Assembly (NCBI GenBank): GCA_905250115.1
Contig: CAJNOI010000001.1
Coordinates: forward strand, 124,001 to 188,000
DNA: 64,000 nucleotides
Direction: 5' to 3'
From: Adineta steineri
Taxonomy: Eukaryota > Rotifera > Eurotatoria > Adinetida > Adinetidae
Shown here: positions 12,325-20,757 of the stretch, in pieces
Numbering within the stretch: position 1 is the first letter of the stretch
How the letters are laid out: each line of letters opens with the position of its first letter
Position numbers and translations under genes: made by a program
Notes under the pieces: generated by a model
What the model was told of the DNA's origin: nothing
The model's database searches: none
Seen by the model: only the letters and a program-made list of their open reading frames with translations

Positions 12325-13061
12325 ATACAATTTTTTACACTTTAGTAGGACATATGATCATTCGTTTTAATATATTCTACGTATTGTTCAATATTTTCTT
12401 TTATTATAATGATAAAGATGTAGTGTGAATATATATAAAATATTTTTTATAACTTTTCTTTCTTAATACACGAACAGATGATGTATATTTTCAAGAAGTC
12501 AATAAATCAATAATTTTCCCCAGTGATCAATCAAAATAGCTGTTGGTTTTAATGTTTAAAAAATTAATTTTATGATATGATAAAAACCATTCGGAAATCG
12601 CCAACTTTTACACGGCTTTCTTACATTTCTGGCATATTAAGATTTTTTCAACATATAAATAAAGTATGGCTCTTACATAAAAATAAGTATCAGATGGTGC
12701 GTGTGGATAGGAATAAATCTAGTATATCCCATACTCACTCTCATGCTACTCTGGCTAAAGACTCCCGTCAATGTTCACGATGTGCATCACGAAAAGCACT
12801 AAGAGAAGTTGCTGTTTTATACGATCAGAAAGAATTCTAATTCATCACTCATGCGAAAATACTGTTTTGCTCAACTTCTTATATTTAAAATTCAAAAAAA
12901 AATACATAGTTGACATAGACAGGCAGCACATCTACAATAAAAATATACTTTAGGCCAAAGTTCACGTAGAAAATAAGGACGAAGTATTGGAGCAACTGAA
13001 GCATAATTATTATGTGTGTGCTTTGCAGTTTGCCTCTTCAACTTCACTTTTACTGTCTTTT
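12325..13061. other. intergenic, no supported gene
   Basis: Contains a chance ORF at 12577-12840 (+) with no coding character. Nothing else recognised. It is the 3' flank of the minus-strand gene at 13062. Confidence 0.5.
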
Positions 13062-13970
13062 TCACTTTCTGTCCAAAACCGGTAAGTGTTCTTTGCAACA
13101 ACTCTTGATAATTTCAAATATTGTATCATAAGATGGGTCCCAAAGCGAATCTTTGCCTAGTTTTTCTTTAAATTCTTTGAGGATTCGAACACTATTAGCT
13201 TTCCACATTTCTTCATGATCTTGGCGTAGTGTTTTTTTTAATTCTTCTAGGCCTCCAGCACGATCAGCTTTCCACATTTCTTGATAATCTCTGCGTAGTT
13301 CTTCTTTTAATTCTTCGAGGACTCGAGCATTATCAACTTTCCAGATACCTTCATAATCTTTACGTGCTTTTCGCTTAAAAATTTTTGCAGTTACCAGTCC
13401 AAAGATTACTACAACAGCGAATATAAAGACATTCTTCCACGATCCAAGTATTAACTTAACTGTCTCAGATAGCCGGTTACCAACCCATTTACTTCCTAAA
13501 TATACAACGCCATCAACAGATGAAGTTTTTGTCCAGTCAAGCTTTTCAGTTTGAGTTATATATGTAGAAACAATATCATATTTTCCATTTCGTTTTTCAG
13601 CACACAGAACATAATCCTTCTTTGCCGTTGTCGGTGAAATTGAATTTATATTGCTATCACTCAGCAGGCAGTTGGAGTCACCATCGTTTTTATCTTCCAA
13701 AGTTTCCAATGCCTTGAGATACAATTCTTTTAATGTTGAGTCTTCGCATCTATTGGCTATCAAATTAACTTCCTCTGATAGAAGGCCTTCATTTAGACTC
13801 CAATCTCGATTATGGTGGTAATGTATTCCAGATATAGAGTCCTTCGTGTTTCTTAAATTTTCCAAATATGATTCTGCTTTCTCCACTAGCCGCCGTGACT
13901 TTTGAATACATTTGCAGAACGGGACGAGTAGAGGCAAAATCAAGCAGATTAATAGAACACTTTTCATCAT
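13062..13970 (-). CDS. secreted/membrane protein with 3 x 23-aa repeats, paralogue A
   Basis: Function unknown. Single exon, 302 aa from ATG 13970, chosen because MMKSVLLICLILPLLVPF is a typical signal peptide; an in-frame ATG at 14060 would add 30 aa including a second hydrophobic stretch. After the signal comes a lumenal/extracellular part of about 160 aa that includes the block DYVLCAEKRNGKYDIVSTY and TQTEKLDWTKT. A single membrane helix (VFIFAVVVIFGLVTAKIF) follows, then a basic stop-transfer, then three tandem 23-aa repeats of the form R-[KRQ]-D-[YH]-x-x-[IM]-W-K-x-[DN]...L-x-E-x-K, predicted as helix or coiled coil. The NGKYD block is shared with the divergent neighbour at 14327, so the two are paralogues with different C-termini. 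Being intronless is unusual beside the intron-rich genes here. Confidence 0.7.
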   Translation of the reverse strand: MMKSVLLICLILPLLVPFCKCIQKSRRLVEKAESYLENLRNTKDSISGIHYHHNRDWSLNEGLLSEEVNLIANRCEDSTLKELYLKALETLEDKNDGDSNCLLSDSNINSISPTTAKKDYVLCAEKRNGKYDIVSTYITQTEKLDWTKTSSVDGVVYLGSKWVGNRLSETVKLILGSWKNVFIFAVVVIFGLVTAKIFKRKARKDYEGIWKVDNARVLEELKEELRRDYQEMWKADRAGGLEELKKTLRQDHEEMWKANSVRILKEFKEKLGKDSLWDPSYDTIFEIIKSCCKEHLPVLDRK

Positions 13971-14326
13971 GGCTTTTTTGGCAGAAGTAATGCGATGAAA
14001 AATAATAAGGAGAACAGAGAAAACAATAAAGTTAATAAAAACCTGCCACGTAGCACACAAACGAAATAAAATTATGAAATTTCCCAGACTAGCATGACGT
14101 ATTTAAAAAATAAAGATGATGGTGCAACAAAAAAACCCAGTCACGAAGAGAGAAGAAAGAAGTAAATATTTAATCACTAGGAAAAAAACCGTATAAAAAA
14201 CCAATCATGCAGAGAGAAGTAAATTTTTCATCACTAGGAAAAAAAAGCTTATATAAAAAAAAGTAAAAATGTTTTTATACTTGGTAAGAAATATGCAAAG
14301 ATAGATTCAAAAGTTTTTTGGTGAAA
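13971..14326. promoter_or_regulatory. bidirectional promoter with duplicated element
   Basis: Between the divergent paralogues. Two copies of an element lie in direct orientation at about 14146-14202 and 14211-14261. Each has GAGAGAAG..., then AGTAAAT, then ATCACTAGGAAAAAA, then a TATA-like CGTATAAAAAA or CTTATATAAAAAA. The second TATA-like run lies about 70 nt before the ATG at 14327. Duplicated TATA-bearing modules between two paralogous genes suggest shared or alternative transcription starts; this is inference. Confidence 0.5.
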
Positions 14327-14998
14327 ATGTCTCTTAAAACTTACAACAACATCCTACTATCACTTACATTTCTTATTGTCAACTTATATTTAGTGGTAGA
14401 AACACAACAGGCCATTTCTGTTCATGACATTTCTCAAGATGAAGTTACAAAATATGTAGACGTCGTTGAAAAAAGTAATGGTCTTTTTTCATTAGCTAAA
14501 GAATCGTTTCACTTTGATTTTAATGTATATCGCGGTATTACTGATGTAGAATTACCAACAATTGGTGGGAAAATTTCAGATGAATTATTAAAAAACCTCG
14601 TCAGTCAAATAGTATTACTTGGAGAAAATGGCGTAAAATATGCAAATAGAACTTTGGACAATGAAAAAGGTTTCAAAACAGCGTTTTTAGCATTTCGAAA
14701 AGATCGTGATGGTAAATATGATGTAGTTTATTGTACAGCCAAACAAACTAAAGAAATCAATTGGAAAAAAATTGGGTATACAACTGTTATTGCAGGTACT
14801 ACGGCCTTAGCTATGTCAGTGGCAATGCCTGGTGTGGGATTAGTAATCGGAGGTTTAATTGTTAGTGGAACAGCTGCTATAACTGCGGGTACAGCAACTA
14901 CTCTAGGCTGTTATCAAAATTATATGGACATGCAAAATGTTATTCTAGGATACATTGGCAAAGAATTATCAGACAGAAAATTATTGGTGTTAACTTAG
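14327..14998 (+). CDS. secreted protein with Gly-rich hydrophobic segment, paralogue B
   Basis: Function unknown. Single exon, 223 aa from the first ATG (14327). N-terminal signal peptide or anchor (ILLSLTFLIVNLYLVV, residues 9-24). A middle region of about 120 aa ends in FRKDRDGKYDVVYCTAKQ and TKEINWKK, which lines up with NGKYDIVSTYITQ and TEKLDWTK in the divergent neighbour. It is followed by a roughly 42-residue, Gly/Ala/Thr-rich hydrophobic stretch (about 154-195: VIAGTTALAM..., GVGLVIGGLIVSG..., ITAGTATTLG) that could form one or two glycine-zipper membrane helices, then a short polar tail. The paralogue has an ordinary single membrane helix at the same place. Similar Gly-zipper segments occur in membrane-inserting proteins of several kinds, but no family is recognised and no activity should be assumed. 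Confidence 0.72.
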   Translation: MSLKTYNNILLSLTFLIVNLYLVVETQQAISVHDISQDEVTKYVDVVEKSNGLFSLAKESFHFDFNVYRGITDVELPTIGGKISDELLKNLVSQIVLLGENGVKYANRTLDNEKGFKTAFLAFRKDRDGKYDVVYCTAKQTKEINWKKIGYTTVIAGTTALAMSVAMPGVGLVIGGLIVSGTAAITAGTATTLGCYQNYMDMQNVILGYIGKELSDRKLLVLT

Positions 14999-15818
14999 TG
15001 TGACTATAAGTTGTCAGATGTTCAGTTATTATGTGTTGTGCTTGAACGTTGTTTTCTGAATGTGTAATCGTAAACGAATTCCACAGCAAAACATACTCTG
15101 CGAATTTATTTTTATTTTTTTCTTCACAATCAAGAACAGACCTAGTTTTGTCCTTCCCTAAGTATAACTGAACGATACGGACAATTTTCTTGTGTTTTTT
15201 TTACATTTGGGTGTGGTAAGAAATAAAGAATGCATCTAGATCCGGGACAAAGCCACATTTACACCTGAGTTCTTTCTTTTCTTTCCAGTTAAGAAATAAT
15301 ATTAGAAAAAAAGAACTAAATATTGACAGATCATGTGTTCAAGTCGGAATACAACTATATTTGATTATTGATAATTAAAAAACAATAACACGAAAAAAAC
15401 AGTAAAGGTTTGTATAGTAGAATGAATCATTTATGGATCGTGTATTTCATAGAATTTTAGTCTGATAAAATTCACACAATGGCTACCATTGTCTCTTGTA
15501 TTCAGCAGTAATGTTTCCATTAATATATAGACATCAAACGTCTTTTGTATCATCTGCTTTTGATTCTTTAATATTTATAGCAAGTATAAGACTAACATCA
15601 GTTATTTTCAATACAGCATCCACAATAAATACCGTTACTAATATTATCCAAGCGTGTTATGATTTCTAGAAAATAAAATATTTTAAAATTCAAAATTTAC
15701 ACGGGAAAAATATTATGTTCTTAAATTTTTATTTCTAGATTTGCATCTGATTTATTTTAAATATAAAAATTATATGAATGTAAATTCTGAAGTCTTATTT
15801 TGTTAGATATCTATTATA
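14999..15818. other. intergenic with a possible gene scrap
   Basis: AT-rich. On the minus strand at about 15650-15534 a frame gives a hydrophobic stretch (WIILVTVFIVDAVLKI) and a polar end before TGA, which could be the last exon of a lost membrane protein. No partner exon was found. Confidence 0.35.
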
Positions 15819-15820
15819 TG

Positions 15821-15866
15821 ATTGACCGACAGTTGCGCGCGGACATATACACGCACGACACTTACG
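15821..15866 (+). repeat. left terminal inverted repeat of the MITE
   Basis: 46-bp core; GC-rich against an AT-rich background. Mismatches to the right arm are at four positions only. Confidence 0.85.
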
Positions 15867-16448
15867 CGCTCGACGCTTGCGCGTATAATAAATTTGTTTT
15901 CGTTCTGTTCTCATTTAATTGAATTACTCATGTATTAACAGAAATAAAAATGTACTGTTAGTGAGACTGGATTATTAAGAAAATACACAGAAGATATTAA
16001 TGAGAGTCAAAAGATTATGTGATTTTAATATCAAACTTGCTTTTTGCATCAAAGTGAGATTAAACCTAAACAAAATAAATCAGATAAAAGTATAAAGAGG
16101 AAGTATATATATATGTGCGTATTATTTTAATAATTTCTAAGATATAAATGTCTCTTCTAAAATCAGTCAAAAGCAAAGAACAACGCACAAAATATGAAAA
16201 AATTGATCTTCGAATACGAAACATGCTCAAAGAATTTCATACTGTTTCAAGGAACGACTATTTTAAAATGACCAGATTAGTGTTTAATTTTTGAACGAGT
16301 ACATTCTTTATTCTCAAATATTGTTCACTTAACGTATGTGTTTGTATATTGTAAATAAATACTATTTATCTGTTAATAATTTATATCAATATATTTTTTG
16401 AACGCTCAGCTATCGTACGCGTAAGTGTTATGCACGTAAATGTCGACA

Positions 16449-16494
16449 CGTAAGTATCGTGCGCGTATATGTCCGCGCGTAATTGTCGGTCAAT
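16449..16494 (-). repeat. right terminal inverted repeat of the MITE
   Basis: Reverse complement of the left arm, 42/46 identical. It ends in ...GTCGGTCAAT followed by GA and the TA duplication. Confidence 0.85.
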
Positions 16495-16711
16495 GATATT
16501 TTGAAATAAGAGAGAAAAAAAAAGATCTTTCATTTCACATGATTGGTAAGGATGGCAAATTTATTTATTTCTTTTATGCTTTTACACTATTCCTTTTTTG
16601 TGACATTTCGATATGGCGGTAAAACTTATTCATAATCGATTATTAAATAACATAGGTATACACATACATATGTAAAAATAGTTGGCAATCAATAACATTT
16701 TACGTACTAAC

Positions 16712-17782
16712 ATGATCATGTATTTGTCTGACGAACTACCAACTACTACTTCGTACCAAAAAGTCCTTGGATGTGGATGTATCATTGGAGGAATTCTCTT
16801 TTTTATGTACTTTCAAATTCAACAAAAACCAGTCAGTTTTATATGGAAACCTGTTCAAGTTTGGTATACACCAGAACAGAGAATTAAACGACCCACATAT
16901 ATTAATCAAGATCATGCTTTTTGTGGTCCTTGTCCTGCTGATAAACGCTTTTCAACTGCTTGGCAATTGACTGATCTTGTTACACTTATTTCACCAAAAA
17001 CTCCATTTCTTCTCAATATTGGTGCTGGAACAGCAGATGGTGGAATATATGATCCAACTTATCCACTTCTTACAAATTTTACTCCACTATTTTCTGCACT
17101 TCTTATTGATCCTAGTACAAATCCATCTCATTTCAATGCTTATCCTAATCGATCAAATATTCATATTATACATGATTATATTTGGAGTGAAACTATCGTT
17201 GAAAATATTCTACAAAAATATAATATTTCAAAATATTTTACACTTCTTAAAGTTGATATTGATTCATATGAATGCTCATTACTTCAAAGTATTCTTCAAT
17301 CTGGTTATCAACCACAAATAATTCATACTGAATTTAATCCTATTTTTGCACCACCTGTTATTTTTATACCTATTTATAATTCAACAACAAAACATGACTG
17401 GAATCCACCACTATGGTCAAGTAGTGGTCCATTTTATGGATGTAGTTTATCTGCACTTTCAAAATTATTATTATCATTTAATTATACATTAGTTGAACTA
17501 GATTTTTGGGATGTTATATATATAAAACGTGATATTGTTGAATTAATTCAAGTTCAAGTACCTTTGAATGATAAAGTTGCATATGAATATGGTTTTATGA
17601 GTCATTCATGTTTTGCATACTGTCGAGGAAATGTCAAACTATATAATGAGCATATAGATGGTGCAATAAAAACTGCTTTAAATCAATCAAATTTTACAAA
17701 ATATATGACAAATATTATCGATTTATTTGCTCCGGTATCAAAGAAAACTAATTTAAAACATCCATATATTATTAGTATATAG
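16712..17782 (+). CDS. FkbM-like SAM-dependent methyltransferase, type II membrane protein
   Basis: Single exon, 356 aa from the first ATG (16712). A signal anchor at about residues 18-36 (VLGCGCIIGGILFFMYF) is followed by a lumenal domain. NIGAGTADGG resembles the glycine-rich SAM-binding motif I, LLIDPSTNP the motif II acidic strand, and LLKVDIDSYECSLLQSIL the conserved D-x-[ED]-x-x-E block of FkbM-type methyltransferases. Several N-glycosylation sequons (NFT, NRS, NIS, NYT, NQS) fit a Golgi or surface location. The substrate is unknown; family members O-methylate sugars or small molecules. It lacks introns, unlike the neighbouring metazoan genes, which together with the bacterial-type family suggests horizontal origin (inference). 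A broken copy lies at 26252-26445. Confidence 0.65.
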   Translation: MIMYLSDELPTTTSYQKVLGCGCIIGGILFFMYFQIQQKPVSFIWKPVQVWYTPEQRIKRPTYINQDHAFCGPCPADKRFSTAWQLTDLVTLISPKTPFLLNIGAGTADGGIYDPTYPLLTNFTPLFSALLIDPSTNPSHFNAYPNRSNIHIIHDYIWSETIVENILQKYNISKYFTLLKVDIDSYECSLLQSILQSGYQPQIIHTEFNPIFAPPVIFIPIYNSTTKHDWNPPLWSSSGPFYGCSLSALSKLLLSFNYTLVELDFWDVIYIKRDIVELIQVQVPLNDKVAYEYGFMSHSCFAYCRGNVKLYNEHIDGAIKTALNQSNFTKYMTNIIDLFAPVSKKTNLKHPYIISI

Positions 17783-18006
17783 CATATTGTATTAGTTTTA
17801 TCAAATATTAACATTCAATACTGACTCAATACATACTATTTTTATCTAGGCAATCTAAATGAAATTATCGAATAATAATTATAAATTATAAATACTAATT
17901 CATACTAATAAAGGTTTCAGAATATTTTATAATCTTATAAAAATACTGGTATGTTATAAATAAACTTTTTCAAACGTCATGCAATAATATTTTGACTAAA
18001 CCATGA

Positions 18007-18314
18007 TTAGCTTTTCTCAGACGTTAGATTATCTGGTGTATTCTGACATTCAGTACTAAATGCTTGTCTACCTTCATTAAACCTCTAAAAATTTCAGCTC
18101 ATTTGAAAAAAACTAAAACAAATATAAATGGTGTAACATGATAATAAACAAGAGAAGAAAAATTTGGAGTGTCTGTTTGTTCTCTATCAGACATTTTGAT
18201 GTACCCAACAGAAAAAAGACCTGTTCCAATAGGCTTATCATTTTGAAGAAAGATTGTAACGTAATAATGATCTCGTGATTTAATGACAACAGTTTCTGTT
18301 AATAAATTTTTTTC
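18007..18314 (-). CDS. two-exon gene remnant or 3' end of unknown gene
   Basis: Complement exons 18314-18138 (59 codons, AG acceptor upstream, open through KSRDHYYVTIFLQNDKPIGT and GLFSVGYIKMSDREQ) and 18084-18007 (25 codons plus TAA, RFNEGRQAFSTECQNTPDN), joined across a 53-nt GT-AG intron in phase 0. The sequence has coding character, and the intron size is typical here. No upstream exon or start could be found between 18315 and 19500, so this may be a truncated pseudogene or a gene whose 5' exons were missed. The family is not recognised. Confidence 0.4.
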
Positions 18315-19537
18315 CTATATACAGATAAGATACTATTTTTATTTCCATCATTGATCTAAGCACATGTTAAATATATATTCTTACACTTTATATCGTGCTC
18401 AGTCGAAATAAAAGTATAATATTGATAATAAACATAGAGAATCTACTAAAAAATTGTATCATCAATTTTTATTATATCGCTTCAATATAAAATTCTCCGG
18501 TTTATTTTGGAAAGAATAATAATTCAAAAATATCTAGATATTTAGTTGTAACTTTATCTTTTGAATTTATAAAGAAAATTACATAATAATTCTGATTCAT
18601 TACCTATGAATTATAGTATATTCATTTCCTTTTCTTATTTTTCTTGTCATTACTTTAATATTATCCTTGTTCATCATTAAAACATGACATAATATTACAG
18701 TCTATTTTATATTTGACAAATGAGATTTTATATCTGTCAGATTTGAAATGAATATGACACTTCATTATCAATAAGATCATATTTAACTAAATATCTTTAC
18801 GGAAACTTACAAAAAAACTCATATACAATTTCAAATAAAACCTATTCATTATCAGATTATTTCTACTATTTTGCATTCAATCAAATTTCTTAATTAGCGT
18901 CTTTTTTAGATATAAAATTATGTATCAAAAATACCTTAAGGGTCTAAATTATCATGAAGAATATAATTACACAACACGTGTAACTTTTTTATATTATGAT
19001 AATGAAGGAATTAAATTTATTTTCAACAACATGAGAAATCCCATTAAATACGTTTTTTATAATTTGTAGATTGACTATTAAATTCGAAGAGAAAAAGAAG
19101 CACTATTAACAATGAATACCTTTTCCTATGAAAAAAAGAAGTACATTCTTTATTAAGATGAATGCATTTTCCGCCCCTTCTGTCAGTCAGTATAAGAAAC
19201 ACTACGCTACTTCTCAAAAGAAGAAAAGAAGAAAATTTTTCCTTCACGACTATCTTTTTTTATATCCTTTAACATGCTTTTATCTGTCATTTTTCTTTTT
19301 TTCACAGCAGATTTTTTTCTATGGTTTATCTCTATAACTACATTGTAGTATATTTCTCATTTTCTATAGTTTTTCAAGTCCATCGGTACCCATCCATAAC
19401 ATTTCTTTATTGATGAAAACTTACAAGTGATATTTATTTTCTACGATAAATTAACTTTTTTTGTTCAACAATGATGATAAAAATAAATATCTATGAATCA
19501 TCTAAACGTTCTTCTTTTTCTAGGTATTCTCTTGTGA
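18315..19537. other. intergenic, AT-rich
   Basis: Upstream flank of the DUF3431 gene. It ends in TTTTTCTAG at 19514-19522 followed by a 15-nt leader before ATG, a splice-acceptor context for a 5' UTR or spliced leader. Overlapping ORFs at 19044-19337 lack coding character. Confidence 0.45.
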
Positions 19538-20624
19538 ATGAAGATGAAATCTAAATCAATCCGATTATATCAATATCTTCGATTCACTATGAAACAATAT
19601 TATTTAATAATTACATTTTTAATCGTTCTAACGACTAGTATTATTATGTATATCAATAAATGGCGAAGTGGATTGAATTTTACAAATAAACATGCTTATT
19701 TTCTATATCTTAAACCAAAAGAAATAAACTCACATAATGATTTAATTATATCACAAAGCCAATTTGATATTGTTATTAGTTATTATTCGGAAGATATTGA
19801 TTATGTTGCACAATATATTCGATATTTACGAAATGTTTCAAATTTAAAAAAATTTAATCCTCGAATTATTGTTTATAATAAAAATTCCAAAATTAATAAT
19901 GAAGTTTTGAAAATTCTTTTAGATGCAGATATTATTCAATTATTACCCAATTTAGGACGAGAAGGTGCAACATATCTTTATCATATTATTCAAAATTATC
20001 ATAGAATTGCTAATCATACAATTTTTTCTCAAGCTGGTGTTGAAGGTATTACTAATAATGGTTTAGCTAATTGGTATTTAGATCGATTAGAAAATCAATT
20101 CAATTCATCAGTTGGATATATGCCACTTGTAAATAATCATATGATAACAACTTATGATTGTGGTTTACATCGTACAGGAAATTTTCCAAGAATGGTACAA
20201 ATGTGGGCTATGCTTCAACATAGTTTATGTCCACCAGGTGGACAAGCAGTAAGTTCAAATCAACTGAATGCATATCTAATAATACAAAATTATATTTATT
20301 TAGGTTGCTTTTCGAGGTCAATTTCTTGTAAGCAGAAAACGAATACAAAATCGTGATTTAGAAATTTATAAATATATGTATGATCTTATAACAGTAGGAA
20401 AATAGTTTTTTTTAATCCTAATTCTTATTTGTCTTTTCGTAAAGGCTAATAGTTCTCATTGGCTTCATCGTGATTTACGCTCTCTTTTCTTTAAATCAAC
20501 ACCAGATAATCCAATATTTGGTCATACAGTTGAACGTACATGGACTGTTTTATTTAAATGTTCTAAACCTGATCTACACGATCGATGTGAAAGAAGAGAA
20601 TGTGCTTGTTTTGATGAATCTTAA
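19538..20624 (+). CDS. DUF3431 family protein, glycosyltransferase-like, type II membrane
   Basis: Exons 19538-20248, 20304-20393, 20445-20624 (all phase 0), 326 aa. A signal anchor at about residues 20-38 (YYLIITFLIVLTTSIIMYI) precedes the DUF3431 core: DIVISYYSEDIDYVAQYIRY, a strand IIVYNK, then LPNLGREGATYLYHIIQNY, which is the family hallmark (N-x-G-R-E-x-x-x-Y-L-x-H-I). The C-terminal block GHTVERTWTVLFKC ends in a Cys-rich tail. DUF3431 is known mainly from fungi and some algae or protists. Its activity is unproven, but context and fold-like pattern suggest glycan work in the Golgi (inference). An in-frame ATG at 19544 is an alternative start. It converges with the orphan gene at 20758, 133 nt away. 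Confidence 0.75.
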
Positions 20625-20757
20625 ATTATATTTTTACATTTTTTATTATTACTCTAAGTTTTATTTATTTTTTCATTATCAAGTACAATAAAACAAAAAA
20701 AACGAAAGAAATATAGCAACAACAATACAATAGTCATTCACACTAAAATTAAACAAA

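Larger units (their letters stand above)
15819..16496. mobile_element. 678-bp MITE-like element with long TIRs and TA duplication
   Basis: The left end ATTGACCGACAGTTGCGCGC at 15821 and the reverse complement of the right end ATTGACCGACAATTACGCGC at 16494 match at 42 of 46 positions (15821-15866 against 16494-16449). Weaker similarity continues inward through GC-rich CGCG/ACTTACG motifs. Adding the outer TG/TC dinucleotides, the element is flanked by TA on both sides (15817-15818 and 16497-16498), the target duplication of Tc1/mariner-type transposons. The interior is AT-rich and holds no transposase. A 48-codon ORF (16148-16294, starting MSLLKSVKSKEQRTKYEK) is the only notable reading frame. 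It is a non-autonomous element, inserted 215 nt upstream of the methyltransferase gene. Confidence 0.82.

Noticed and set aside
12577..12840. 87-aa plus-strand ORF with Cys/His residues
   Set aside because: No splice partners, no coding character, no known motif; lies in intergenic DNA.
15534..15650. Minus-strand hydrophobic frame like a last exon
   Set aside because: No partner exon, stop codon just inside the only nearby acceptor; kept only as a remark.
16148..16294. 48-codon ORF inside the MITE as a transposase remnant
   Set aside because: Too short, no DDE motif or helix-turn-helix recognised.
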